Below are positions 43,660 to 52,083 of a stretch of DNA of 64,000 nt, piece after piece. The translations under genes and the position numbers were made by a program. Where the stretch lies: IMG/VR virus record IMGVR_UViG_3300009149_000028, positions 1 to 64,000 of that record, one strand, 5' to 3'. The notes under the pieces were generated by a model. It searched no databases, had not been told where the DNA came from, and worked only from the letters and a program-made list of their open reading frames with translations. How positions within the stretch are numbered: the stretch's first letter is position 1; each line of letters begins with the position of its first letter. The stretch comes from a virus.

Positions 43660-43914
43660 ATGTCCGAAAAGAAAATAACGTTAACTAAATGTATTGAATG
43701 CCCACATCATTCAGTAATAGGAGATCCTGATCCTAACGATTCTTTTTGCTACGATGACGAAGCCATAGTTTGTACTAAAACAGAAAAAGATGAGTCAGAA
43801 ATTAATTTTAATTCTTCATATGCTGTAGATTGGCAGAAGTTTAGAGCTGCAGATTCTGGCTGTAGACCATATCAAATTAAAAACGTTAAAATACCTGACT
43901 GGTGCCCTTTATAA
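43660..43914 (+). CDS. Small Cys-rich hypothetical protein
   Basis: 84 aa with six cysteines: CIECPHH near the N-terminus, FCYDDEAIVC, and a C-terminal DSGCRPYQ followed by IPDWCPL. The pattern suggests zinc binding. Similar small proteins ending IPDWCPL occur in unrelated phages, from general recollection. It is separated by two bases from the next gene and is likely co-transcribed. Confidence 0.75.
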   Translation: MSEKKITLTKCIECPHHSVIGDPDPNDSFCYDDEAIVCTKTEKDESEINFNSSYAVDWQKFRAADSGCRPYQIKNVKIPDWCPL

Positions 43915-43915
43915 T

Positions 43916-44623
43916 ATGAAATTTAAACTTCCAGAAGAGCACTTCTTCCTTACAGAGGAAGAAAGTGATCTGATATCTCAAAAAGTCATCAATCTTAAAT
44001 CTAAATGGATTAGTAGAGAAGGGTTTTATACATTAGGAGCAGCCTCTTATTTAGATAGTAGAGATATTGATGTCTATAAAAAATTATCAGACAATTCAAA
44101 CGTGATTTTACGTAAAGAATTTGAATCTGTTTATGATAAGATAAAATCATTCTTCGAATTAAAATTAGGGAAGCCAGTCAAATTCGACCTCGCGTGGCCT
44201 GGATTTCACATATTCGAATTTAATAAACAATTTTCTGAGATGAAAAATACTCAATACATAGCAAGTATACATGTAGATAAACCTTACTCAAATCATGATT
44301 GGGGTTTTGAGGTCAATGAAGAAGAGACGTTCTCATTTACTATACCAGTTAGAATCCCTAAAAATGGAGCAGGATTAAACTGTTTTAATACCGAAACTGG
44401 TCGTAATTATATAGAATTCTACAACTCACCTAATGAGTTACAAGAGCAATTGTTAGCTTCTAAAAATAGAATTGATTATATTAATGGCAATTTATATTAC
44501 CATGAGTTCGGTTTACTACATCAGATTTCTAATGATTCACCATTGACACATGGAGATATGCGTATAACCATTCAAGGGCACGGGGTTCTTTGTCATAATG
44601 AATATTACAATATATTCTTTTAA
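43916..44623 (+). CDS. Probable 2-oxoglutarate/Fe(II)-dependent oxygenase-like protein
   Basis: 235 aa, double-stranded beta-helix pattern. A putative Fe-binding H-x-D is in IASIHVDKPYS. A distal His is in YHEFGLLHQIS, and DMRITIQGHG, some 13 residues later, supplies the Arg that would bind 2-oxoglutarate. Such oxygenases are frequent in large phages and may hydroxylate proteins or nucleotides. The assignment is by motif spacing. The substrate is unknown. Confidence 0.5.
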   Translation: MKFKLPEEHFFLTEEESDLISQKVINLKSKWISREGFYTLGAASYLDSRDIDVYKKLSDNSNVILRKEFESVYDKIKSFFELKLGKPVKFDLAWPGFHIFEFNKQFSEMKNTQYIASIHVDKPYSNHDWGFEVNEEETFSFTIPVRIPKNGAGLNCFNTETGRNYIEFYNSPNELQEQLLASKNRIDYINGNLYYHEFGLLHQISNDSPLTHGDMRITIQGHGVLCHNEYYNIFF

Positions 44624-44670
44624 AGGCAACAAAAAACAAGAATTTACGTTAATAAAACAAATACAGACTT

Positions 44671-45231
44671 ATGAACGCATTAGAAAGGCTAAAAAAACAT
44701 TTTTTCATAAAACTATATACTTTTTCAGAGTATAGAGATTATATAGATGATGAGCATGATGAAACAATGGATTTCATTGAAGAGTCTTACGGTATAAATG
44801 GTTTAGTATTGATTGCTTGGAGAGGTGAGTATATGGTTGATTCTCATATAACAGAAATATATCCCTCACTAGAAGATTTGGGTATACTTGAAGAATGTGA
44901 AGGTTTCATGGTGTCTTCTGGAATACCTGAAAAAGACATGCTTGAAAGTAAGTTAAATGCTATGGGGTTTAAAACGAATATGGAAGACATGGAACCACTA
45001 TCAGATCAGCTATTCTATAAATTAATAGACGAGATAGATGAAATGGACGAGAGTGAAAGAGGGGGCATGGCTCAAGGCTATACTACTATTTCAGATCTAA
45101 TGGCAGGTAAAACTAAAGAAGAAATTGACATAGAGAGATATACTCGGTTTTTAAATAAAGCTGTAGAGGAAGAGGATTATATATTAGCTGCAGAGTTTAG
45201 AGATAAACTAAAAGAGGTCACGGGTGAATGA
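44671..45231 (+). CDS. Hypothetical protein with C-terminal UVR motif
   Basis: 186 aa, acidic. The C-terminal 30 residues (ERYTRFLNKAVEEEDYILAA, then EFRDKLKEV) match the UVR helical hairpin found in UvrB/UvrC, ClpC and McsA, a protein-interaction module. The N-terminal part is unrecognised. The stop overlaps the next start (ATGA), so the two are translationally coupled. Confidence 0.75.
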   Translation: MNALERLKKHFFIKLYTFSEYRDYIDDEHDETMDFIEESYGINGLVLIAWRGEYMVDSHITEIYPSLEDLGILEECEGFMVSSGIPEKDMLESKLNAMGFKTNMEDMEPLSDQLFYKLIDEIDEMDESERGGMAQGYTTISDLMAGKTKEEIDIERYTRFLNKAVEEEDYILAAEFRDKLKEVTGE

Positions 45232-45842
45232 TTGACTGGATTTACTGTTTAGACCTTTTTGGTACTGGCATTTTCGCTATATCTGGAGTATTGATGGCGA
45301 TTAGAAAAAAGTTTGACCTGGTCGGAACTTTAGTTATTGGTTTCGCAACCGCAGTCGGTGGCGGAACCATAAGAGATTTATTAATAGGAGTAAGTCCAGT
45401 TGGCTGGCTAAATGATAGAAATTATTTTATTGCAATAATATTTGGATACATCATAACTTATGCATTTAAAAACAATATTATACAATTTAAACGTAGCATG
45501 TTCATATTTGATACTATAGGTATTGGAGTATTTACTATACTTGGGATAGAAACTACTATGTCACATAATCTTAATATAGAAATTTGTTTAATAATGGGGG
45601 TTATTTCCGCTTGTTTTGGAGGTGTTATAAGAGACGTTCTCACAAATGAGGTGCCATTGATATTTAGAAGAGAGATTTACGCATCAGCATGCTTGGTAGG
45701 AGGAATAACATACCTTTTATCATCAAAACTAAGCTCGTATAGCGATCTAAATGTAATAACTTCTATTTTAGTTGTAATATGCATAAGATATCTTTCAGTA
45801 AAATATAAGTGGACACTAAACACGACATTCAAAAAGAAATAA
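45228..45842 (+). CDS. TRIC-type (UPF0126) cation channel-like membrane protein
   Basis: 204 aa and about seven membrane segments. The two conserved re-entrant signatures are present: AVGGGTIRDLLIGVSPVGWL in the first half and CFGGVIRDVLTNEVPLIF in the second. This internal duplication is diagnostic of the bacterial TRIC/YicG (UPF0126) family. It is very unusual in a phage. The gene is coupled to the UVR-motif gene. A role in host ion balance or a virus-induced membrane change is inference. Confidence 0.85.
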   Translation: MIDWIYCLDLFGTGIFAISGVLMAIRKKFDLVGTLVIGFATAVGGGTIRDLLIGVSPVGWLNDRNYFIAIIFGYIITYAFKNNIIQFKRSMFIFDTIGIGVFTILGIETTMSHNLNIEICLIMGVISACFGGVIRDVLTNEVPLIFRREIYASACLVGGITYLLSSKLSSYSDLNVITSILVVICIRYLSVKYKWTLNTTFKKK

Positions 45843-45852
45843 ATTTACCTAC

Positions 45853-46542
45853 ATGAAAACAAATGTAACATTAAAAAGCTCTGATAGAGATCTTTTTGGA
45901 ATAAAGATAAGGCAACAAACAAAAACTGAAATGCTTTCAGTTACAGATCTTCAAAAATCATACGAAAAAGCTAGATGGTCTTATGGTTGGTCTGAAAGAA
46001 CTTATCATACCGTAATGCAATCTAAAGATTTTCAAGAAAGATTGTTTTTTATATTAAAAGAGCAGGATTTCATAAACTTAGGAATTCCTCAGTTTATGGA
46101 AATGATAAAAAAAGAGTCGATTGCAAAGGTTTTGAAAGGTTTAGGGGTGTGGAAAACAACTGGTAGAGGAGAAAATAGGATGACAGTTTGCAATCCTTAT
46201 ATTTGGGTTCTTTTAGCGTTGGAGCTAAACCCTATGATTTATGCTAAGGTTATAATATGGCTTACTGACTCCTTAGTGTTTGATAGAATTGAGGCTGGCA
46301 CAGAATTCTTACCTATGAACTCAGCTATTAAATCTATTATCGAAAAACCTAATTACCCAGAATACTCCAGGACAATTAATAGAAAAGTTTTTGGAACTCA
46401 TCAGAGAGGTATTAGGGATTTATCATCATCTAAACAATTGAGGAAAATATCAGATATAGAGAAATTTGTCACAAATTGCATTAATATGAAAATTGTAACA
46501 AATGAAGCTCAGTTGTTTACTGTAATTAATGGGTATAAATAA
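45853..46542 (+). CDS. KilA-N-like DNA-binding protein
   Basis: 229 aa. The first 130 residues suggest a KilA-N-type domain: MLSVTDLQKSYEKARW, then VCNPYIWVLLALELNP followed by MIYAKVIIWLTDSLVFD (the conserved h-P-x-L-A-x-x-x-A ... V-x-x-W-x-x-x-L tail). The C-terminal part, with FGTHQRGIRDLSSSKQL, is basic and may also touch DNA. It converges on the capsid gene with a shared terminator. The assignment is moderate. Confidence 0.55.
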   Translation: MKTNVTLKSSDRDLFGIKIRQQTKTEMLSVTDLQKSYEKARWSYGWSERTYHTVMQSKDFQERLFFILKEQDFINLGIPQFMEMIKKESIAKVLKGLGVWKTTGRGENRMTVCNPYIWVLLALELNPMIYAKVIIWLTDSLVFDRIEAGTEFLPMNSAIKSIIEKPNYPEYSRTINRKVFGTHQRGIRDLSSSKQLRKISDIEKFVTNCINMKIVTNEAQLFTVINGYK

Positions 46543-46544
46543 AA

Positions 46545-46571
46545 AAGCCCCGACCAAAAGGTCAGGGCTTT
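46545..46571. terminator. Shared bidirectional terminator
   Basis: AAGCCCCGACC-AAAA-GGTCAGGGCTT with one mismatch, flanked by A- and T-runs, between convergent KilA-N-like and capsid genes. Confidence 0.88.
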
Positions 46572-46594
46572 AATGTAGTTATATTATCTACTGA

Positions 46595-48253
46595 TTATGC
46601 TGCACCGTAAGTGTTAACATTATCGATAATTACAACTCCGTAGAAACGGTTATTAACCATTTTCTTAGCGTATCTAGTCATGATACCTTTTCTTGGAGTG
46701 AAATCATTTGGATCGTAGATAGTTTGAGTCAATTGTAAAGGAATGTATGGAGCGTAGATATATCCAGCTTCAAGGAACGTAGACCCTTTGTGACCAACTA
46801 ATACAATTTGAGAAGGTAAATAAGGATCTTTAAATACAGAGTATCTGTTTCCTAAGTTACCAATTTTTTCAACACCTAAGTTGTACTTCTCCATATCAGG
46901 AGCTGCAGATCCAGCAACGTGGAAGTAATCCAAGTCATCAAATATTGCACCCGCCTCAGCAGAACATACAATCCAGTTAGCACCACCTCTTAAAGTAGCC
47001 TTGTGAATTTGAGCTGAAAGTTCATTTACTCTAGTAATAAGAGTTTGGTTCCAGTCTTTTTGCGTTCCGAAGAAGTTAGCATTGTTAGAAAGACCATTGT
47101 AATCCCATCTTGCTCTGAATGGAGCTTGGTTGATTAAGTCAATGATGATTTCTCTATCAATCTCTGCAGCAATGTGCTCAGAAAGAAGAGCTGTTAACTC
47201 AGCTTCTGCATCGATAGAGTGGTATGCTTCAAGATCTTGCGCTAATTCTGGAGTCCAGTGAGCTCTAAGTTTTCTTGTGATAGTTGTTACAGTTACAGAA
47301 GAGAATCTGATTGTAAGTTCAGCCATTTCAGACTTACCTTCAAGATCGTTAAACACTTCGTAAGCAGGAGTTATAGCAATATTGAATGCCGCACCAGAAT
47401 TACCAGCTCCGTCATTTATATTTGCAGAACTAAAGCTTGAAGAATCAACTCCAGCAGGTCTCAAGTCAAGAATAACATCAGCGAACTGAGAGCTAAACAT
47501 ATCTTGAGTATAATCTTGGATTTGGTGGTAATAAGGTACACCTTGACCAGCTGCTACAACTAATAAGTTCTGAGAACCTGAAGAGTAGTAGATGTCAGTT
47601 CCAGCAGAGAATCTTAAAGTAGCAGAAGACTGTTGCTTAGAGATATCAAAACCTTGACCTAAATCGAAAGTAGTAGATAAAATACCATTTGTCCATCCAG
47701 AAGCGTTAAGCGCTGCTGCAGTACCAACTACAGTTTCTCCTGTCCCGAAAGAAAGATCAAAACCCTTGTTGTTATAAAATCTTTCATATGCAGATGTGCT
47801 TGCAAATGTAGGACCAGGCTTTTCAGTAGCAGTGTTTGCAGGTGCAACTCTCTGTACTCTAGCCAATTCTTGTTGTCTAGTTAATTGATTTTTTTGAGTG
47901 TTATCAGCACCATTCCAAGATACTCTCGCATCAAGATAAAATAACAATCCAGAAGGAAGTGCTAAAGGTTGTACAGAAACTAACTCGTTAGCTAATAATC
48001 TTGAGAATACTCTTCTCACGATTGGAAAAGCTACAGTATCAAAACGACCTGCAGATGTATCAAGAGTAACCTCTTGTAACATGTGAGATGCTTGATTTTC
48101 TAGAAGTTGAGCGATGTTCGCTTTCTCCATTCCTTGAAGTCCTTTTAAAAGACCAGAGTTATCCCAAGAAGCCACGATAGACTTTCTTTGCTCTGCAAGG
48201 CTTTTAATGTTGGTTAAACCAACTTTGCCGCTTGTTAATAATTCGCTTGCCAT
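46595..48253 (-). CDS. 23: Major capsid protein, T4 gp23 family
   Basis: 552 aa (T4 gp23 is 521 aa). N-terminal part carries QGMEKANIAQLLENQASHML, which in T4-like capsids precedes the protease cleavage site, then FDTVAFPIVRRVFSRLLANE and the HK97-fold core. Late signatures include WNQTLITRVNELSAQIHKAT, VCSAEAGAIFDDLDYFH and KKMVNNRFYGVVIIDNV. The scaffold gene lies directly upstream. Fold and order fit T4 gp22-gp23. Confidence 0.94.
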   Translation of the reverse strand: MASELLTSGKVGLTNIKSLAEQRKSIVASWDNSGLLKGLQGMEKANIAQLLENQASHMLQEVTLDTSAGRFDTVAFPIVRRVFSRLLANELVSVQPLALPSGLLFYLDARVSWNGADNTQKNQLTRQQELARVQRVAPANTATEKPGPTFASTSAYERFYNNKGFDLSFGTGETVVGTAAALNASGWTNGILSTTFDLGQGFDISKQQSSATLRFSAGTDIYYSSGSQNLLVVAAGQGVPYYHQIQDYTQDMFSSQFADVILDLRPAGVDSSSFSSANINDGAGNSGAAFNIAITPAYEVFNDLEGKSEMAELTIRFSSVTVTTITRKLRAHWTPELAQDLEAYHSIDAEAELTALLSEHIAAEIDREIIIDLINQAPFRARWDYNGLSNNANFFGTQKDWNQTLITRVNELSAQIHKATLRGGANWIVCSAEAGAIFDDLDYFHVAGSAAPDMEKYNLGVEKIGNLGNRYSVFKDPYLPSQIVLVGHKGSTFLEAGYIYAPYIPLQLTQTIYDPNDFTPRKGIMTRYAKKMVNNRFYGVVIIDNVNTYGAA

Positions 48254-48293
48254 TTTTTAATAGTTTAATTTTAAATGCTTAATCTTAAATAGT

Positions 48294-48314
48294 CTGGAAA
48301 AACTGTTTTTCCAG
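48294..48314. promoter_or_regulatory. Hairpin in front of capsid gene
   Basis: CTGGAAAAA-CTG-TTTTTCCAG, a perfect 9-bp stem, followed on the minus strand by ACTATTTAAGAT, a variant of the recurring promoter-like element, and then the capsid ATG. A second CCAGACTATTTAA occurs at about 58074-58086. This may be a terminator for the scaffold transcript combined with a strong capsid promoter. Confidence 0.5.
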
Positions 48315-48317
48315 TTT

Positions 48318-49784
48318 TTAACCATTTAGTGGTTTAATTCCCGCTAAATTTTGCCATCTTCTTGACTCATCACTTTCGTAAAGAGTTTCAGTTTCTGACT
48401 TTTCAGTTGGTTGTCCAGCTTTGATACTTGAACTTCTCACTTTATCAAGTCCAGATTTCTTAATAGAAATACTGTGCTCTTTGATGATCTTGTCATATAC
48501 CTTCTTAGCTGCTTCTGCATTAGATGCTTCAGCAAATGCTTCGTTGATAGCGACTTTCTCACTGTTAGTTAAGCCTCCGTTCGTAAGAATCTTGTTAGCT
48601 AAAGCCAACTTTGCATTAAGAGTGTTCATTTCGTGAAACTGTGTTCTAAGTTCGATGAATGAATTTTTATATTCCTCGATCTCAGTTTTTAAACTATCGT
48701 TTTCCTCGTTCAGCTCCTCTATGTTAGAGTCTTGTTGAGCCGTCAGTTCCGAGAACTCTTTATGTTCTTTGTTTATTCTTTTACTTTGTGATTTTGGGTT
48801 GTTCTCCCCGCCAAATTTAGAGCTTTGACCTTTAGTAGATACAGAATGAGAAACTCCATGCATTTCTTCCATACCCTCTTCTCCTTCAACAGATTCGAAA
48901 TCATCTTCATCAACAATTTCAATCGTTTCTTCTAATTGCTCATCTTCAGCAATGAAATCACTTTCTTCAAAAGTGTTCATGCTAAACTCTTCTTCCATAG
49001 CTGGAGCTTCTTCCTCCGCTTCTGGTTCCATTGCAGTTTCGTCTCCAGCAGGCTCTTCACCTAAAGGGTCTTCCATCACTTCTTCCTCTCCACCCAATTC
49101 TTCTCCAGGCTCAGCTACTTCTTCGTCATCAACGATTTCAACTTCTCCTTCAGCATCGCCTTCATCAGATGTTCCACCTTCTAGTTTAGATTCAATATCA
49201 TCTAGTCTACTAAGAATAATATCAAACGGATTAGCCATTTCTGGTTCCCCCTCATCTTCTAATTCTTGGTCCTCTACAATTTCTTTAATCTCAAAAAGAG
49301 TTTCTTCAATCTCTTCAGGCTCTTCCTCATCTTCATCATCTTCATCAGATGTTTCATCGTCAATTTCTTCAGCTTCAGCTTCTTCAGAATCGAATGTTTC
49401 AATTTCATCTTCGGCGTCACCACCTTCAATTTCTTCCTCATCTCCGATAGCTTCAAAACCTGATTCAATTTCTCCACCCATAATAGGCTCAATTTCAGAC
49501 CCCATTTCAGCTCCCATATCGAAACCAGATTCAACTTCTGCTTCACTATCCCCAACAGTAACTTTAGTGCCACCCTTTTCAATAGTTACTGTAGTATCAG
49601 TAACTTCAACATCAACACCATCCTTTTCGATAGAGATGTTTTCTTTCAATTGTTTGTCGAGAATTTTCTCTAGCTTGGAATCTACTTTTTTTGCCATATC
49701 TTCTTTAGCTTCTTTCATAGCGAATTCAGTTATTTGGTTGTATTCTGCAATAGCTTCCTTGATGATGTGTTTTTTGTCTGCCAT
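48318..49784 (-). CDS. Head scaffolding core protein (gp22-like)
   Basis: 488 aa and extremely acidic: residues about 90-320 are rich in Glu, Asp, Gly and Ala, with long E/D runs. A predicted coiled coil (IEELNEENDSLKTEIEEYKN) and a C-terminal helix with NLAGIKPLNG follow. Charge, coiled coil and position between protease (gp21) and capsid (gp23) match T4 gp22, though it is longer. It should be degraded by the prohead protease during maturation. Confidence 0.8.
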   Translation of the reverse strand: MADKKHIIKEAIAEYNQITEFAMKEAKEDMAKKVDSKLEKILDKQLKENISIEKDGVDVEVTDTTVTIEKGGTKVTVGDSEAEVESGFDMGAEMGSEIEPIMGGEIESGFEAIGDEEEIEGGDAEDEIETFDSEEAEAEEIDDETSDEDDEDEEEPEEIEETLFEIKEIVEDQELEDEGEPEMANPFDIILSRLDDIESKLEGGTSDEGDAEGEVEIVDDEEVAEPGEELGGEEEVMEDPLGEEPAGDETAMEPEAEEEAPAMEEEFSMNTFEESDFIAEDEQLEETIEIVDEDDFESVEGEEGMEEMHGVSHSVSTKGQSSKFGGENNPKSQSKRINKEHKEFSELTAQQDSNIEELNEENDSLKTEIEEYKNSFIELRTQFHEMNTLNAKLALANKILTNGGLTNSEKVAINEAFAEASNAEAAKKVYDKIIKEHSISIKKSGLDKVRSSSIKAGQPTEKSETETLYESDESRRWQNLAGIKPLNG

Positions 49785-49846
49785 TTTTTGTCTTATTTTA
49801 CAATAAATATTTTGAAAAAATCAAAAAACGAGTATTACCTCATTTT

Positions 49847-50518
49847 TTATATATTTTTCCAGAAATCGTCGTTTAACATATTATTTAACTTCTGGTGATA
49901 TTCGTAGATACTTCCACTATCGTCCTTGGCTAATTTAAAAATCTTTTCGGCCTCTGGAGTAAGAGGGACCATTCCTCGCTTAGCATCCACCCCTTCCTTG
50001 AACATGTATGCTCCAGGTGTTGAAGGTGATGAAACAAAGTCAAATGCAATTAATTCAAAATCTTCTTGAACAACATCATTTCCACCTTTTGAAGTTACAG
50101 AACCCACCCCTCTTGATGAGATACCTAAAGTTCCTCCCATCTTTAAAAGTGATTTTAATTTTTTACCTGCATCATCTTCTGGATCAACTACTACTTTGCC
50201 ATAAAGAGTCTTCTCTTGCCACCACATATCTGTTACCAAATGTGATACGTTAGCTAAACTAACTACAGCTGAATCTGGATGATCTAACTCTCCGTAAGCA
50301 ACGCCTTTTTCTACACATTCCTGCATATAAGTTTCAGCTTGACGCTTAAGTATGTCGTATGGATAAATTCTACCGTTCCTATTTAGTGTGTCGGCTTTTT
50401 GTAAAATTCCAACTAAAGTAATAAGCCCGCCCTGCTCAATCGCTTCTTTAATAAGTTGCGGATCAGCTTTGAACTCGAAATATTCCGAGATGATGTATTT
50501 TTCCGATTTTGTGCTCAT
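49847..50518 (-). CDS. 21: Prohead protease, T4 gp21 family
   Basis: 223 aa from the ATG at 50518 (MSTKSEKYIISEYFEFKADP). An upstream ATG at 50590 would add 24 residues but leaves the promoter-like AATATTTATAG (50520-50530) inside the gene. The herpesvirus-like serine protease signature is present: a catalytic His in GELDHP (His80), the Ser in LGISSRG (134-135) and the conserved DFELIAFDFVSSPSTPGAYM. It should cleave scaffold and capsid subunits. It sits next to the scaffold gene, as in T4. Confidence 0.9.
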   Translation of the reverse strand: MSTKSEKYIISEYFEFKADPQLIKEAIEQGGLITLVGILQKADTLNRNGRIYPYDILKRQAETYMQECVEKGVAYGELDHPDSAVVSLANVSHLVTDMWWQEKTLYGKVVVDPEDDAGKKLKSLLKMGGTLGISSRGVGSVTSKGGNDVVQEDFELIAFDFVSSPSTPGAYMFKEGVDAKRGMVPLTPEAEKIFKLAKDDSGSIYEYHQKLNNMLNDDFWKNI

Positions 50519-50641
50519 GTCTATAAATATTGGTTTTTTTTCTAATTCACGTATTTTAGAATTAAAACAAAAAAATAAATCCATTTGCATGGATTTATAT
50601 AGACAATTGCTAGGAACTGTTAAAAAATATGTGCTACAAAG

Positions 50642-51133
50642 TTATTTTTTCCGAGACACATCAAAAATAGGGTTTTCATTCAAGTGAGGTGATTTGCATA
50701 TTATTTGAGCTATTTTTAAAGCCTCATCATATAAAGTTGTATTCTTTTTATTACTTAAAGGGAAGAAAGATTTACCATCTAAATTAATAGTGTGCAATGT
50801 AACATCAATAGAAACAAAATTCTTTTTTCCATTGTAGTCAATGTTTTCAGGAATATTTAATATGTATAAATTATCTTTAAATTTCGGAAAGAATTCATTA
50901 TCTCTTAAAACAGGATCAAGGTCTTGAGTGTTTATTTCGCTCAATTGTTTATGTAAAGCCTTTCTTAGTTCTTTAGAAGAAATATCGTGTTTTTTGTTTT
51001 TGATCCAAAAAGATATCTCCACATATATTGTTTCTGGTTTGTCCCTATTTTCAGCTGTACCTATTTTAATACTAACTGACTGATTATCAAATTCTTCAGG
51101 CTTTAACTTTATTTCTCTAGCTTTTACTAACAT
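50642..51133 (-). CDS. Hypothetical protein in head gene block
   Basis: 163 aa, starting MLVKAREIKLKPEEFDNQSV. Basic, mixed beta and alpha (VEISFWIKNKKHDISSKELR). It lies between the protease and a terminator that separates the 269 aa gene. I do not recognise the family. Confidence 0.7.
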   Translation of the reverse strand: MLVKAREIKLKPEEFDNQSVSIKIGTAENRDKPETIYVEISFWIKNKKHDISSKELRKALHKQLSEINTQDLDPVLRDNEFFPKFKDNLYILNIPENIDYNGKKNFVSIDVTLHTINLDGKSFFPLSNKKNTTLYDEALKIAQIICKSPHLNENPIFDVSRKK

Positions 51134-51183
51134 TGCTTATTTATTTATTTATAACTTAAACAAAAATTATAAATTAAGCAAAA

Positions 51184-51214
51184 AAAATGAGAGATGTTTT
51201 GCATCTCTCATTTT
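51184..51214. terminator. Bidirectional terminator
   Basis: AAAATGAGAGATG / CATCTCTCATTTT with a five-base loop, between two minus-strand genes. The strand-symmetric A/T runs allow either direction. Confidence 0.85.
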
Positions 51215-51236
51215 AAGTATATATCTTTGCAAAATT

Positions 51237-52046
51237 TTATTTAGATAATATCTCTTTTAGTTCGAAGCAAGAAATAATAGCCTCATCTATTTGAGCGATA
51301 TCCTGGGAATCAATCTTATCAAGTTTCTGTCTAAAGTTTCCTAGAGCAGCTACCTCTAATTCTTCAGAGCCACTTTCAATAAGTTTTTCTATAAGAGCTA
51401 TGTTTTCTAATTTTAGATCTTCCAAATAATTTGTTTTATGATTACTTGGAGAAAGTAAGACTTTTAATAAAGATCTATCCCCCTCATTAAGATGCTCATA
51501 TCTTTTATTAAAATTATTAACAGCTAAACTAGTTACGAATTTCCAAGATCCAATTTTAGGATTTTCTGTTGATTCATTAACTTGTTCAGGTTCAATAACT
51601 TCTTCAAGAGCAGGTCTCATGATATAATTTAAAACAACCTCATAAGCCTCTTGATCTTCAGTAGGGTTTATAGCATGACACCTAGACTCGATCAAAGTGT
51701 TTATAGAGTTAAAAAGTTCATCTTTACCTGAGGTGGAGCTTACATGGCTCTCACCTAAGAACTTAACCCTTACGTATTCATTAGTTTTTAGAATGTCTTT
51801 CCAATCCAATCCTTCAAACAATCTAAAGCTTTGATTTATGAATCTTTCAGCAAGATGATCTTTAGTGAAAGGTTTTGCGTTTTCAAAAATCTTATATATT
51901 AGATATTGTTTTTTAAGAATTTCGTTATTCTGTATTTCTTCCGCAAACCCACTAACGGTTTCCTTGTCTTCATTTAAGAATTGGTTAGCAGAATATCTAA
52001 GAACAGATTCTTTTATAGCGCCAAAGTTTAGAGATATTTCTTTCAT
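51237..52046 (-). CDS. Hypothetical protein in head gene block
   Basis: 269 aa, mostly helical and acidic, starting MKEISLNFGAIKESVLRYSA. Helices with FEGLDWKDILKTNEYVRVKF, LNYIMRPALEEVIEPEQVNE and a C-terminal DEAIISCFELKEILSK are visible. No motif is recognised. It has CTATTTATA 14-22 bases upstream and lies between GT-B and protease genes. A virion or head-assembly role is possible but not shown. Confidence 0.7.
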   Translation of the reverse strand: MKEISLNFGAIKESVLRYSANQFLNEDKETVSGFAEEIQNNEILKKQYLIYKIFENAKPFTKDHLAERFINQSFRLFEGLDWKDILKTNEYVRVKFLGESHVSSTSGKDELFNSINTLIESRCHAINPTEDQEAYEVVLNYIMRPALEEVIEPEQVNESTENPKIGSWKFVTSLAVNNFNKRYEHLNEGDRSLLKVLLSPSNHKTNYLEDLKLENIALIEKLIESGSEELEVAALGNFRQKLDKIDSQDIAQIDEAIISCFELKEILSK

Positions 52047-52059
52047 TACAATGTTTTCC

Positions 52060-52068
52060 TATAAATAG
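52060..52068 (-). promoter_or_regulatory. Candidate late promoter motif
   Basis: The minus strand reads CTATTTATA, 13 bases before the 269 aa gene. Confidence 0.45.
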
Positions 52069-52083
52069 ATGAAAAAAGAGAAA

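Noticed and set aside
48952-49806. 284-codon plus-strand frame rich in serine
   Set aside because: Antisense shadow of the acidic scaffold gene: Glu and Asp codons read backward as Ser/Phe-rich sequence.
50519-50590. Upstream ATG for the prohead protease
   Set aside because: The 24 extra residues include the promoter-like AATATTTATAG; the ATG at 50518 matches the family N-terminus better.
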